Part shown: positions 1 through 6,045 of the stretch, one piece after another
Position numbering within the stretch: position 1 is the first letter of the stretch
Layout: every line of letters begins with the position of its first letter
Source: an uncultured Eggerthellaceae bacterium
GTDB taxonomy: Bacteria; Actinomycetota; Coriobacteriia; Coriobacteriales; Eggerthellaceae
NCBI GenBank assembly: GCA_910588985.1
Contig: CAJURO010000029.1
Coordinates: forward strand, 1-10,905
Length of the DNA: 10,905 nucleotides
Direction: 5' to 3'
The notes under the pieces: model-generated
What the model was told of the DNA's origin: nothing
Databases searched by the model: none
Seen by the model: the letters and a program-made list of their open reading frames with translations, nothing else
Translations under genes and position numbers: made by a program

Positions 1-41
1 AGCCGAGACGATGCTATCCTGTGTGTTTTTTGGGTTCGTGG

Positions 42-70
42 TTGCATATCTTGCCCATGCCACCGATAAT
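42..70 (+). promoter_or_regulatory. Candidate promoter of the secreted coiled-coil protein gene
   Basis: A TTGCAT box (42-47) and a GATAAT box (65-70) are separated by 17 bases. GATAAT matches the sigma-70 -10 consensus at 5 of 6 positions and TTGCAT matches the -35 at only 3. The predicted start near 77 would leave a short leader of about 28 nt before the ATG at 105. A second pair, TTGCCC (51-56) and TATGGT (74-79), also has a 17-base spacer, so the exact promoter is uncertain. Nothing else is recognisable in 1-104. Confidence 0.35.
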
Positions 71-104
71 AGGTATGGTGTGCGCCTAGAGGCGCAATTT
101 TGGT

Positions 105-1232
105 ATGCGAAAAAAAGGACGACCTATCAAAAGGATCTGTATACAAAAAGGGACTCTCATCGCACGGAGTGCGTTTGCTCTGATCCTCTCCCTTTCGCTC
201 GTCCTTCTTGGCTCACCTGCTGCCTATGGTGTGACCGGTCAGGACATCAGCAGCGCGGAGCACGCTGTTGCTGATGCTGAGTCCTTGCTCAACGAAGCAC
301 AGGAGAAGCTCGATCGGATCGCTGAGGAATACAATGCGCTCAATGCTGAGATCGACGAGCTTCAAGCTGAGATCGATGAGCTTGCTACTCAGGTGCTCGA
401 AGCACAGGCGGCCATGCTCGAAGGGCGGAGCGCGCTGAGCGATACGGCGAAGTATCAATATCAGAGCGGAACGATCTCCACGTTCCTTGATGCGCTCCTT
501 GGTGCAAATGACTGGTCTGAGCTCATGCGCAATATGGACTATATTTCCACGATCGCTTCGCACCAGTCTGAAGAGGTTCAAGCTCAGCAGGAGCTGCGCG
601 ATCGGTTCAGCGAAGCATCCGACAAGCTCACGACCCAAAAGGACGAGCAAGAGGCAAAGCTTGGCGAGTTGGCCGAGAAGCGCAAGGAGGCCACTGCCGT
701 TGTTGAGGAGGCCTCAAGCCTTGTTGATGAGAACTCAGCGAAGTTGAAGGAGCTCAAGCAACAGGCTCAGAGCTTTATCTGGACGAGCCCAGAGGAGCCT
801 GCTGAGGACAACGGATCGACCACGCCGCCTGAGCAGAACAATGGCAACAACACCAATTCTGGCAACAATACGAACCCTACGTCCCCTCCGAGCACGGTTG
901 GATCTGAGTGGAGGAAGGGAACGGCTTCTGCCTATGGTGGCTCGTCTGATCCCTATACGCCTAATCCTGGCACAACGGCCACGGGTGCGGTTTGCGACGA
1001 TTATTCGATGGGCGTAGCCATCCCTATGTCGATGCCGAACTACCGTAGCTATTTCGGCAAAACTGTCGAGATCAACTACAACGGCATGACCGTATATGCA
1101 ACGGTCAATGATTGCGGGCATATGGGCGGAGGCTCTCGTGTTCTTGACCTTCAGCCAGGCGTTTTCAAGGCATTTGGTTTCAAGGATTGCCAGTCTTGGG
1201 GTCTTCGCACGGTAACCTATCGATTCCTCTGA
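105..1232 (+). CDS. Secreted coiled-coil protein with C-terminal RlpA-like double-psi beta-barrel (DPBB) domain
   Basis: This 375-aa protein is probably exported and acts in cell-wall remodelling. Residues 1-42 form a signal peptide with a long basic n-region (MRKKGRPIKR), a hydrophobic core (about 23-36) and a likely cleavage after AAYG. Residues 46-225 are a long coiled coil resembling the N-terminal regions of PcsB/CwlO-type hydrolases, including a break around STFLDALLGANDWSELM. A Pro/Thr/Asn-rich linker follows (227-267). The domain from about 268 to the end has the DPBB pattern: GTASAYGG, a TATGAVCDD segment, VNDCG with Asp336, and VLDL with Asp348. RlpA-type DPBB domains bind or cleave peptidoglycan and 3D/MltA proteins share the fold. 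Catalysis here is not proven. The start at 105 has AGAGG at 88-92, a longish 12-base spacing. The gene stands alone, and a coiled coil of this type often docks on FtsEX elsewhere, which is inference here. Confidence 0.85.
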   Translation: MRKKGRPIKRICIQKGTLIARSAFALILSLSLVLLGSPAAYGVTGQDISSAEHAVADAESLLNEAQEKLDRIAEEYNALNAEIDELQAEIDELATQVLEAQAAMLEGRSALSDTAKYQYQSGTISTFLDALLGANDWSELMRNMDYISTIASHQSEEVQAQQELRDRFSEASDKLTTQKDEQEAKLGELAEKRKEATAVVEEASSLVDENSAKLKELKQQAQSFIWTSPEEPAEDNGSTTPPEQNNGNNTNSGNNTNPTSPPSTVGSEWRKGTASAYGGSSDPYTPNPGTTATGAVCDDYSMGVAIPMSMPNYRSYFGKTVEINYNGMTVYATVNDCGHMGGGSRVLDLQPGVFKAFGFKDCQSWGLRTVTYRFL

Positions 1233-1249
1233 TCTCAGTCCTTTCATCA

Positions 1250-1268
1250 CAGGTGCGTACCTGCTTTT
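1250..1268 (+). terminator. Weak hairpin after the DPBB protein gene
   Basis: CAGGT (1250-1254) and ACCTG (1259-1263) form a perfect 5-bp stem with a GCGT loop, followed by a short T-run (1265-1268). It lies 17 bases after the stop codon, where a terminator would be expected. The stem and T-run are both short, so termination efficiency is doubtful. Confidence 0.25.
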
Positions 1269-1324
1269 CGCCGAAGCACCAGCGGAATCATTCAATGTTC
1301 TCGGTATCACATCGTCCAGATGGA

Positions 1325-1330
1325 TATAAT
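1325..1330 (+). promoter_or_regulatory. Candidate -10 box of the pheST operon
   Basis: A perfect TATAAT lies 38 bases upstream of the preferred pheS start. No good -35 box is found 16-18 bases upstream, so recognition would need an activator or the box is chance. The gap between the preceding gene and pheS is only 136 bases and is too short for a typical T-box leader. Confidence 0.4.
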
Positions 1331-1357
1331 GAAACTTCGTATGTGCACGAATGCAGC

Positions 1358-1363
1358 AGGGGG
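1358..1363 (+). promoter_or_regulatory. Ribosome binding site that decides the pheS start
   Basis: AGGGGG sits 5 bases upstream of the ATG at 1369. The upstream in-frame ATG at 1351 has no purine-rich motif at the right distance, and this site would lie inside its coding sequence. The start at 1369, giving MSLVDELNAL, is therefore preferred. Confidence 0.7.
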
Positions 1364-1368
1364 CAGGT

Positions 1369-2430
1369 ATGTCACTGGTCGATGAACTGAATGCATTGGA
1401 TTCGCGCGTTGCGGATCAGATAGCAGGAGCTTGCTCAACGCATGAGCTTGAAGCAGTGCGTGTGGAGGTTCTTGGGAAATCTGGCGAGCTCACGCGTCAT
1501 CTTCGCGCGATGGGGTCGATCCCCAAGGAGGAGCGTGCCGAGGTCGGCAAGCTCGTGAATCAGATCAAAGCTTCGGTCGAAGAGGCTCTTGATGCGAAGT
1601 TCCGCCTGCTCAAGAATCAGGAGATGGAAGTGCTCATCGATTCTTCCAGCATAGACATCACGCTGCCTGGGCGTGCTCAGCATCTTGGCACTCGTCATCT
1701 CATCAATGGCATCGTTGACGAGATCTCAGATATCTTCTTGGGCCTTGGCTATTCTGTTATGGAAGGCCCTGAGGTCGAGACTGACTATTACAACTTCGAA
1801 GCGCTGAATGCTCCTGCTGACCATCCGAGCCGAAGCATGCAGGATACCTTCTATGTGAAGGATCTCTCTGGCGATGTGGCTAACGTTCGCGGAGAATCCG
1901 ATGTGCTTTTGCGCACGCAGACATCTGGCGTGCAGGTACACGCCATGGAGACCCAAGAGCTTCCTATCTATGTGATCGCTCCTGGCAAGGTCTATCGACG
2001 GGATGTGGCCGACCCAAGCCATCTGCCTCAGTTCCACCAGATCGAGGGCCTTGTTGTTGATAAGGGAATCACGTTCGGCGATCTGAAAGGCACGCTTGAG
2101 TTCTTCTGCAAGCAGGTGTTTGGAGAACAGCGCAGGACGCGTTTTCGTGCTCACTATTTCCCCTTTACCGAACCAAGTGCGGAGGTGGATGTGAGTTGTG
2201 GCATCTGCCATGGCGAAGGTTGTCGGATGTGCAAGGGGACAGGTTGGCTCGAGATCCTCGGATGCGGCATGGTAGACCCCAATGTGCTCGAAATGAGCAA
2301 TATCGACCCTGAGGTTTACTCTGGGTTCGCCTTTGGCATGGGTGTCGAGCGCATTGCGTGTCTGAAATATGACGTACCAGACCTCCGTATGCTGCTTGAG
2401 GGTGACATGCGATTCTTGAGACAGTTCTAG
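1369..2430 (+). CDS. pheS: Phenylalanyl-tRNA synthetase alpha subunit
   Basis: PheS is the catalytic subunit of the cytoplasmic alpha2-beta2 enzyme that charges tRNA-Phe with phenylalanine. The 353-aa product has the usual length. An N-terminal helical arm (about 1-85) that contacts tRNA precedes the class II aminoacyl-tRNA synthetase core. Visible signatures are PGRAQHLGTRH, the LRTQTSGVQ segment, the motif 2 region GKVYRRD (206-212) with FHQIEGL (222-228), EPSAEVDV, and motif 3 GFAFGMGVERIA (319-330). Four cysteines (277, 280, 285, 288) in a CxxC-x4-CxxC arrangement just before KGTGW suggest a structural metal site, which is known in a subset of bacterial PheS proteins and absent in E. coli. 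It lies 16 bases upstream of pheT and is surely co-transcribed with it. An alternative start at 1351 would add 6 residues. Confidence 0.97.
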   Translation: MSLVDELNALDSRVADQIAGACSTHELEAVRVEVLGKSGELTRHLRAMGSIPKEERAEVGKLVNQIKASVEEALDAKFRLLKNQEMEVLIDSSSIDITLPGRAQHLGTRHLINGIVDEISDIFLGLGYSVMEGPEVETDYYNFEALNAPADHPSRSMQDTFYVKDLSGDVANVRGESDVLLRTQTSGVQVHAMETQELPIYVIAPGKVYRRDVADPSHLPQFHQIEGLVVDKGITFGDLKGTLEFFCKQVFGEQRRTRFRAHYFPFTEPSAEVDVSCGICHGEGCRMCKGTGWLEILGCGMVDPNVLEMSNIDPEVYSGFAFGMGVERIACLKYDVPDLRMLLEGDMRFLRQF

Positions 2431-2446
2431 GTGAGGGAGAGATAAG

Positions 2447-4918
2447 ATGCTGATTTCGCTCAAATGGCTCGATGAGTATGTCGATGTTCCTGAGGATGTG
2501 AGCGCGTTCTGCGACCGTCTTGATCTTACCGGAACGGGAGTAGAGGGCGTGGAGAAGACAGGGGACGTCTTCGAGCGCATCGTAACAGCTAAGGTTCTTG
2601 AGAAGACGCCGCATCCTGATTCTGACCATATGTGGGTCTGCCAGGTTGATGTTGGCGATTGCAGCCTTGATGACGCAGGTAATCCTGCGCCGATCCAGGT
2701 TGTGTGCGGTGCCCAGAACTTCAATGAGGGGGACCATATCGTAACGGCACTTGTTGGAGCCACGCTGCCAGGAGATATCCATATCAAGAAGTCGAAGCTG
2801 CGCGGCGTCATGAGTTGCGGGATGAATTGCTCTGAGCGCGAGCTTGGGCTGAGCCAGGATCACGGCGGCATCATGATCTTGCCTGAGGGAACGCCCACAG
2901 GCATGCCCTTTGCAGATTATATTCACACAACAGATACGATCCTTGACCTTGAGATCACGCCGAATCGCCCCGACTGCCTTTCAGTGGTGGGCATGGCGCG
3001 CGAAGTGGGAGCGATGTACCTCGCTGATGTTCGCTATCCGCTTGAAGCAGATGCAGCAAAGCTTGAAGGTTACCTGAACGATCGAGAAGTGTCTGACGAT
3101 GTTACGGTTCATATCACCGATGAGAGTCGCTGCAATCGCTATGCGGCGCGCGTCATCGACGATGTCAAGATCGGCCCATCGCCCGCATGGCTCGCCGAGC
3201 GCGTCGTTGCGTCAGGTGCGCGTTCCATCAACAATGTGGTCGATGCAACGAACTACATCATGTTCCTCTACGGGCAGCCGCTCCACGCGTTCGATGCGAA
3301 GAGCCTGACAGGGCCTGAGGGGAAGATGGAGGTCATCGTTCGCCCTGCGCATCAAGGCGAAGAGTTCACGACCCTCGACGGTGTCGAGCGTGTGCTCACC
3401 GAGGATATGACCGTAATCGCTACTCCTGAGCGCGCCGTTGCGCTTGCTGGTGTGATGGGTGGCCTTGACTCTGAGGTCGAGGATGACACGACATGCATCC
3501 TGCTTGAAACGGCTACGTTCGACCGCTCGCACACTTCGCGCACCTCTCGCAACCTCGGCCTCATCTCTGAGGCATCCATGCGCTATGAGCGTGGTGTCGA
3601 TGATGTTCCTATCGAAGAGATATCAGAGGCTGCAGCGGCTCTTATTGCCGAGGTTGCAGGTGGAACGGTTCGCAAAGGCGTTGTCGATGTGTATCCGCAC
3701 GCAACTGAGCCGTATGACCTGACGTTCCGCATCGAAAGATTCCAGCGGTTCGTGGGAGCGGACATCCCCGAGGTGTTCATCGAGGATGTGCTTGCACGCC
3801 TTGGTTGTGTCGTCACGTCTGCAGGAGATGGCGCTCTTGCGGTCATCACCCCTACGTTCCGCCCCGACCTCGAGCGCGAGATCGACCTGTATGAGGAGGT
3901 CTTAAGGCTGTGGGGAATGGATCGAGTGGAATCCACGCTGCCTGCCTCGCCAAAGCGTGTTGGCATGCGCACGCATGAGCAGACCATCATCCGCAAACTC
4001 CATGAGGTGCTCACAGGAAGCGGCATCTCGGAGACGATGACATACTCATTCGTCGAGCCGACCGATCTTTCTCGGTTGCGGTTCGACGAAGAGGTTCTTG
4101 ACGCTAATGTCGAGCTTCTCAACCCCCTCAACTCTGACCAATCAGTCATGCGCCAATCGATCCTGCCAGGGCTTCTGAAGTCGCTTGCTTACAACTTGAG
4201 CCATAGCGTGAAGAACGTGCAGCTCTACGAGATCGGCACGGTGTTCTCTACGTCCCAAGGTCGCAAGAAGCCTAAGGAGAAGAAGAAGCTTGCGGGCGTT
4301 CTTGCGGGCAGCATGGCTGAGAATTCGTGGAATGCGACGTATCCTCCGTTCGATTTCTTCGACGGCAAGGGCGTGTTCGAGAACATCGCTTGGGAGCTGG
4401 CATTGCCAAAGGTGCACTTCAAGCCTGCGAGCGCGGAGAGCTATCCCTTTTTGCAGCCTGGACGTGGTGCGGAGATGTATTCTGGCGGCAGCCTTCTCGG
4501 CTTTGTTGGCGAGCTGCATCCAGCTATCGTTGCAGATTTCGACCTTATAGCTCCTGTCGTGGTTTTCGAGCTTGATGTGGCGAATCTTGTCAAGTCCGCA
4601 CGACCTGCACGCGATTATCGGGACGTGCCGATCTATCCCCCTGTCGAGATCGATCAGGCATTTGTCGTCGATGAAGAGATCACGAACGAGCGCATGATGC
4701 AGGTCATCGCATCAGCAGGCGGAAACCTTTTGGACGATGTCGTGCTCTTCGATGTCTATCGCGACGATGAGCGTGTAGGCGCGAATAAGAAGTCCATGGC
4801 ATATAAGCTCACCTATCGTGTTGCCGACAGAACCCTTACGAACGAAGAGGTCGATCGGGCACATGCGAAGCTTCTGAAGAAGGTTCAGGGTGCAACAGGG
4901 GCCGAGGTCAGGGGATAG
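2447..4918 (+). CDS. pheT: Phenylalanyl-tRNA synthetase beta subunit
   Basis: PheT is the large, non-catalytic subunit of phenylalanyl-tRNA synthetase and carries editing and tRNA-binding domains. At 823 aa it is full length for the bacterial family. In order it has: the N-terminal MLISLKWLDEYV segment; an EMAP/OB-fold tRNA-binding domain (about 44-158) with VVCGAQNF and KKSKLRGVMSCGM; the B3/B4 editing domain (about 230-395) with GQPLHAFDA; a B5 domain (about 424-490) with ITPTFRPDLEREIDLYEEV; a degenerate synthetase-like core (about 515-700); and the C-terminal ferredoxin-fold anticodon-binding (FDX-ACB) domain (729-822) beginning YPPVEIDQAF. The ribosome binding site AGGGAGA lies a few bases before the ATG. 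The gene converges on the next gene with only 3 bases between stop codons, and no terminator hairpin is obvious there. Confidence 0.97.
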   Translation: MLISLKWLDEYVDVPEDVSAFCDRLDLTGTGVEGVEKTGDVFERIVTAKVLEKTPHPDSDHMWVCQVDVGDCSLDDAGNPAPIQVVCGAQNFNEGDHIVTALVGATLPGDIHIKKSKLRGVMSCGMNCSERELGLSQDHGGIMILPEGTPTGMPFADYIHTTDTILDLEITPNRPDCLSVVGMAREVGAMYLADVRYPLEADAAKLEGYLNDREVSDDVTVHITDESRCNRYAARVIDDVKIGPSPAWLAERVVASGARSINNVVDATNYIMFLYGQPLHAFDAKSLTGPEGKMEVIVRPAHQGEEFTTLDGVERVLTEDMTVIATPERAVALAGVMGGLDSEVEDDTTCILLETATFDRSHTSRTSRNLGLISEASMRYERGVDDVPIEEISEAAAALIAEVAGGTVRKGVVDVYPHATEPYDLTFRIERFQRFVGADIPEVFIEDVLARLGCVVTSAGDGALAVITPTFRPDLEREIDLYEEVLRLWGMDRVESTLPASPKRVGMRTHEQTIIRKLHEVLTGSGISETMTYSFVEPTDLSRLRFDEEVLDANVELLNPLNSDQSVMRQSILPGLLKSLAYNLSHSVKNVQLYEIGTVFSTSQGRKKPKEKKKLAGVLAGSMAENSWNATYPPFDFFDGKGVFENIAWELALPKVHFKPASAESYPFLQPGRGAEMYSGGSLLGFVGELHPAIVADFDLIAPVVVFELDVANLVKSARPARDYRDVPIYPPVEIDQAFVVDEEITNERMMQVIASAGGNLLDDVVLFDVYRDDERVGANKKSMAYKLTYRVADRTLTNEEVDRAHAKLLKKVQGATGAEVRG

Positions 4919-4921
4919 CCA

Positions 4922-5737
4922 CTAGATCTCAAGCTTCATCCCATCGAGCGCTGCTCTAACGCGACCTTTGTATTGGGAGAGATATTCGACGAGCTCAGCA
5001 TAGGTGATGGGCTCGTCATAATGCATGCAGAGATGCGTCAGGATGATTTGCTTCGCATCGAGCGCAAGACCCTCTTCGATGCATTCTTGTATCGAATGGT
5101 GAGCGCGCTCGTTCCAATTGCGCTTCCAAAAGGTTGCATCCATCGCGAGCACATCGACGCCTTTGATGCGAGCTGCCGTCTCTTCGGGTAGAGTTGCGGT
5201 GTCAGAAGCGTAGAACAGGCGCGTCTGCAACGTCTCGACCAGGTAGCCAACGGTGCCAGCCACGTGCGTGACAGGGCACGCCGTGTAGCTGACCTTGTCG
5301 AAATGGATGGTCTCGAAGGGGGAGAGCACGTGGGGTTCGAGGCAGTAATCCATGTAATGGAATTCCTGCATGATGCCTGCAAGCGTCTCCTCGGTCCCAT
5401 AGATAGGCAAGCGCTCACCACCGCGCACGAGCGCAACGAGGTATTCGTATTCGCCAAGGCCGCCAATGTGGTCATAGTGACAGTGAGTGAAAAGGATGGC
5501 GTCGACCTTCTTGATGCCTTCGCGAAGGAGCTGATGGCGTGCATCGGGCGGGGTGTCTATCATCACCGTGAAAGGAGCCTCTTGAGAAGCAGGATGGCCT
5601 TGTATCATGACCCCGCAATCTCCCCGTGCAAGCCGCGCATCGGCACGTGCTTCCTCACACGCGGGGCATTCGCAAAAGAAAGAAGGGACACCACAACCTG
5701 CAGCAGTGCCCATGAATGTGAATGTGTGATCGGCCAT
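4922..5737 (-). CDS. PhnP-family metallo-beta-lactamase-fold phosphodiesterase
   Basis: This 271-aa cytoplasmic protein belongs to the metallo-beta-lactamase superfamily and resembles E. coli PhnP, a cyclic ribose-phosphate phosphodiesterase of phosphonate breakdown, along its whole length. The metal-binding motif is HCHYDH (His85, His87, Asp89, His90), completed by His158, Asp179 in YASDTATLPEE, and His235. An N-terminal cluster Cys22-x-Cys24-x2-Cys27 matches the structural zinc site known in PhnP, and the ending LDGMKLEI also resembles the PhnP C-terminus. Where E. coli PhnP has THxxH, this protein has His235-LCM-His239, one residue longer and with a Cys inside. No other phosphonate (phn) genes are nearby, so the true substrate may be another cyclic or nucleoside phosphate. 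AGGGAGAG lies upstream of the ATG, supporting the start. The gene is divergent from the oxidoreductase operon. Confidence 0.85.
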   Translation of the reverse strand: MADHTFTFMGTAAGCGVPSFFCECPACEEARADARLARGDCGVMIQGHPASQEAPFTVMIDTPPDARHQLLREGIKKVDAILFTHCHYDHIGGLGEYEYLVALVRGGERLPIYGTEETLAGIMQEFHYMDYCLEPHVLSPFETIHFDKVSYTACPVTHVAGTVGYLVETLQTRLFYASDTATLPEETAARIKGVDVLAMDATFWKRNWNERAHHSIQECIEEGLALDAKQIILTHLCMHYDEPITYAELVEYLSQYKGRVRAALDGMKLEI

Positions 5738-5767
5738 CTGCTCTCCCTGGAAGTCGAATTCACACTA

Positions 5768-5797
5768 ATTATATCCACATGCGCCAAAAACGTTGAA
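5768..5797 (-). promoter_or_regulatory. Candidate promoter of the PhnP-family gene
   Basis: On the minus strand a perfect TATAAT (5773 to 5768) lies about 30 bases upstream of the start codon, giving a predicted leader of roughly 24 nt. The best -35 match at an 18-base spacing is TTCAAC (5797 to 5792), only 3 of 6 consensus positions. Confidence 0.5.
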
Positions 5798-5802
5798 AGA
5801 GC

Positions 5803-5830
5803 GTTACAAACCAAAACACGGCGGTTATAA
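5803..5830 (+). promoter_or_regulatory. Candidate promoter of the molybdopterin oxidoreductase operon
   Basis: GTTACA (5803-5808; 4 of 6 matches to the -35) and a perfect TATAAT (5825-5830) are 16 bases apart. Transcription would start near 5837 and yield a leader of about 210 nt. The -35 lies close to the divergent promoter on the other strand, so both genes could share a regulator site between 5768 and 5830. No recognisable operator was identified. Confidence 0.5.
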
Positions 5831-5836
5831 TCAGGT

Positions 5837-6045
5837 TCGGTCTGTGCGTCTTCAGCACAAGGCCGCACTCGTGCAAAGCGTGATGGGGGCAAAAGGCCAA
5901 CCTTTGACCTCGAATCCGAGAGAGAAGGAGCCTTCAGAGGAAGTTCTTCTATCAAGCTTTTGCATGCGTGAAGCGGGAAAGACCCGCAATGCTCCCTTTA
6001 TTCGGGAGAGCATATTGGAGAAACGAGAAGAAGAGGGGAAGGTAG
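5837..6045 (+). promoter_or_regulatory. Structured 5' leader of the oxidoreductase operon
   Basis: Most of the 308-base gene-free gap is a predicted untranslated leader with several hairpins. The first starts at the predicted transcription start: 5837-5846 pairs with 5854-5864, 10 bp with one bulged A and a 7-nt loop. CTCG/CGAG (5909-5912/5917-5920) and GAAG/CTTC (5924-5927/5932-5935) are small stems. GCGGG/CCCGC (5973-5977/5983-5987) is followed at once by ATGCTCCC/GGGAGAGCAT (5989-5996/6004-6013, 2-nt bulge). None has a U-run, so these are not intrinsic terminators. The ribosome binding site GAGGGG (6033-6038) is left unpaired. The leader does not match any riboswitch class I can recall with certainty. 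A molybdenum-cofactor riboswitch is the obvious hypothesis but is not shown. Confidence 0.45.

Noticed and set aside
1233..1368. Possible T-box or attenuator upstream of pheS
   Set aside because: The 136-base gap has no T-box specifier domain, no terminator/antiterminator pair and no Phe-rich leader peptide. Only a -10-like box and a short weak hairpin are visible.
1726..2926. Two long minus-strand frames opposite pheS and pheT
   Set aside because: They overlap strongly supported synthetase genes, have no recognisable motifs and overlap each other. They are antisense shadows.
5905..5925. A T-arm-like stretch (CTCGAATCCGAG) suggesting a tRNA
   Set aside because: Only a 4-bp stem with this loop is present. 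No acceptor stem, anticodon arm or D-arm can be built around it.
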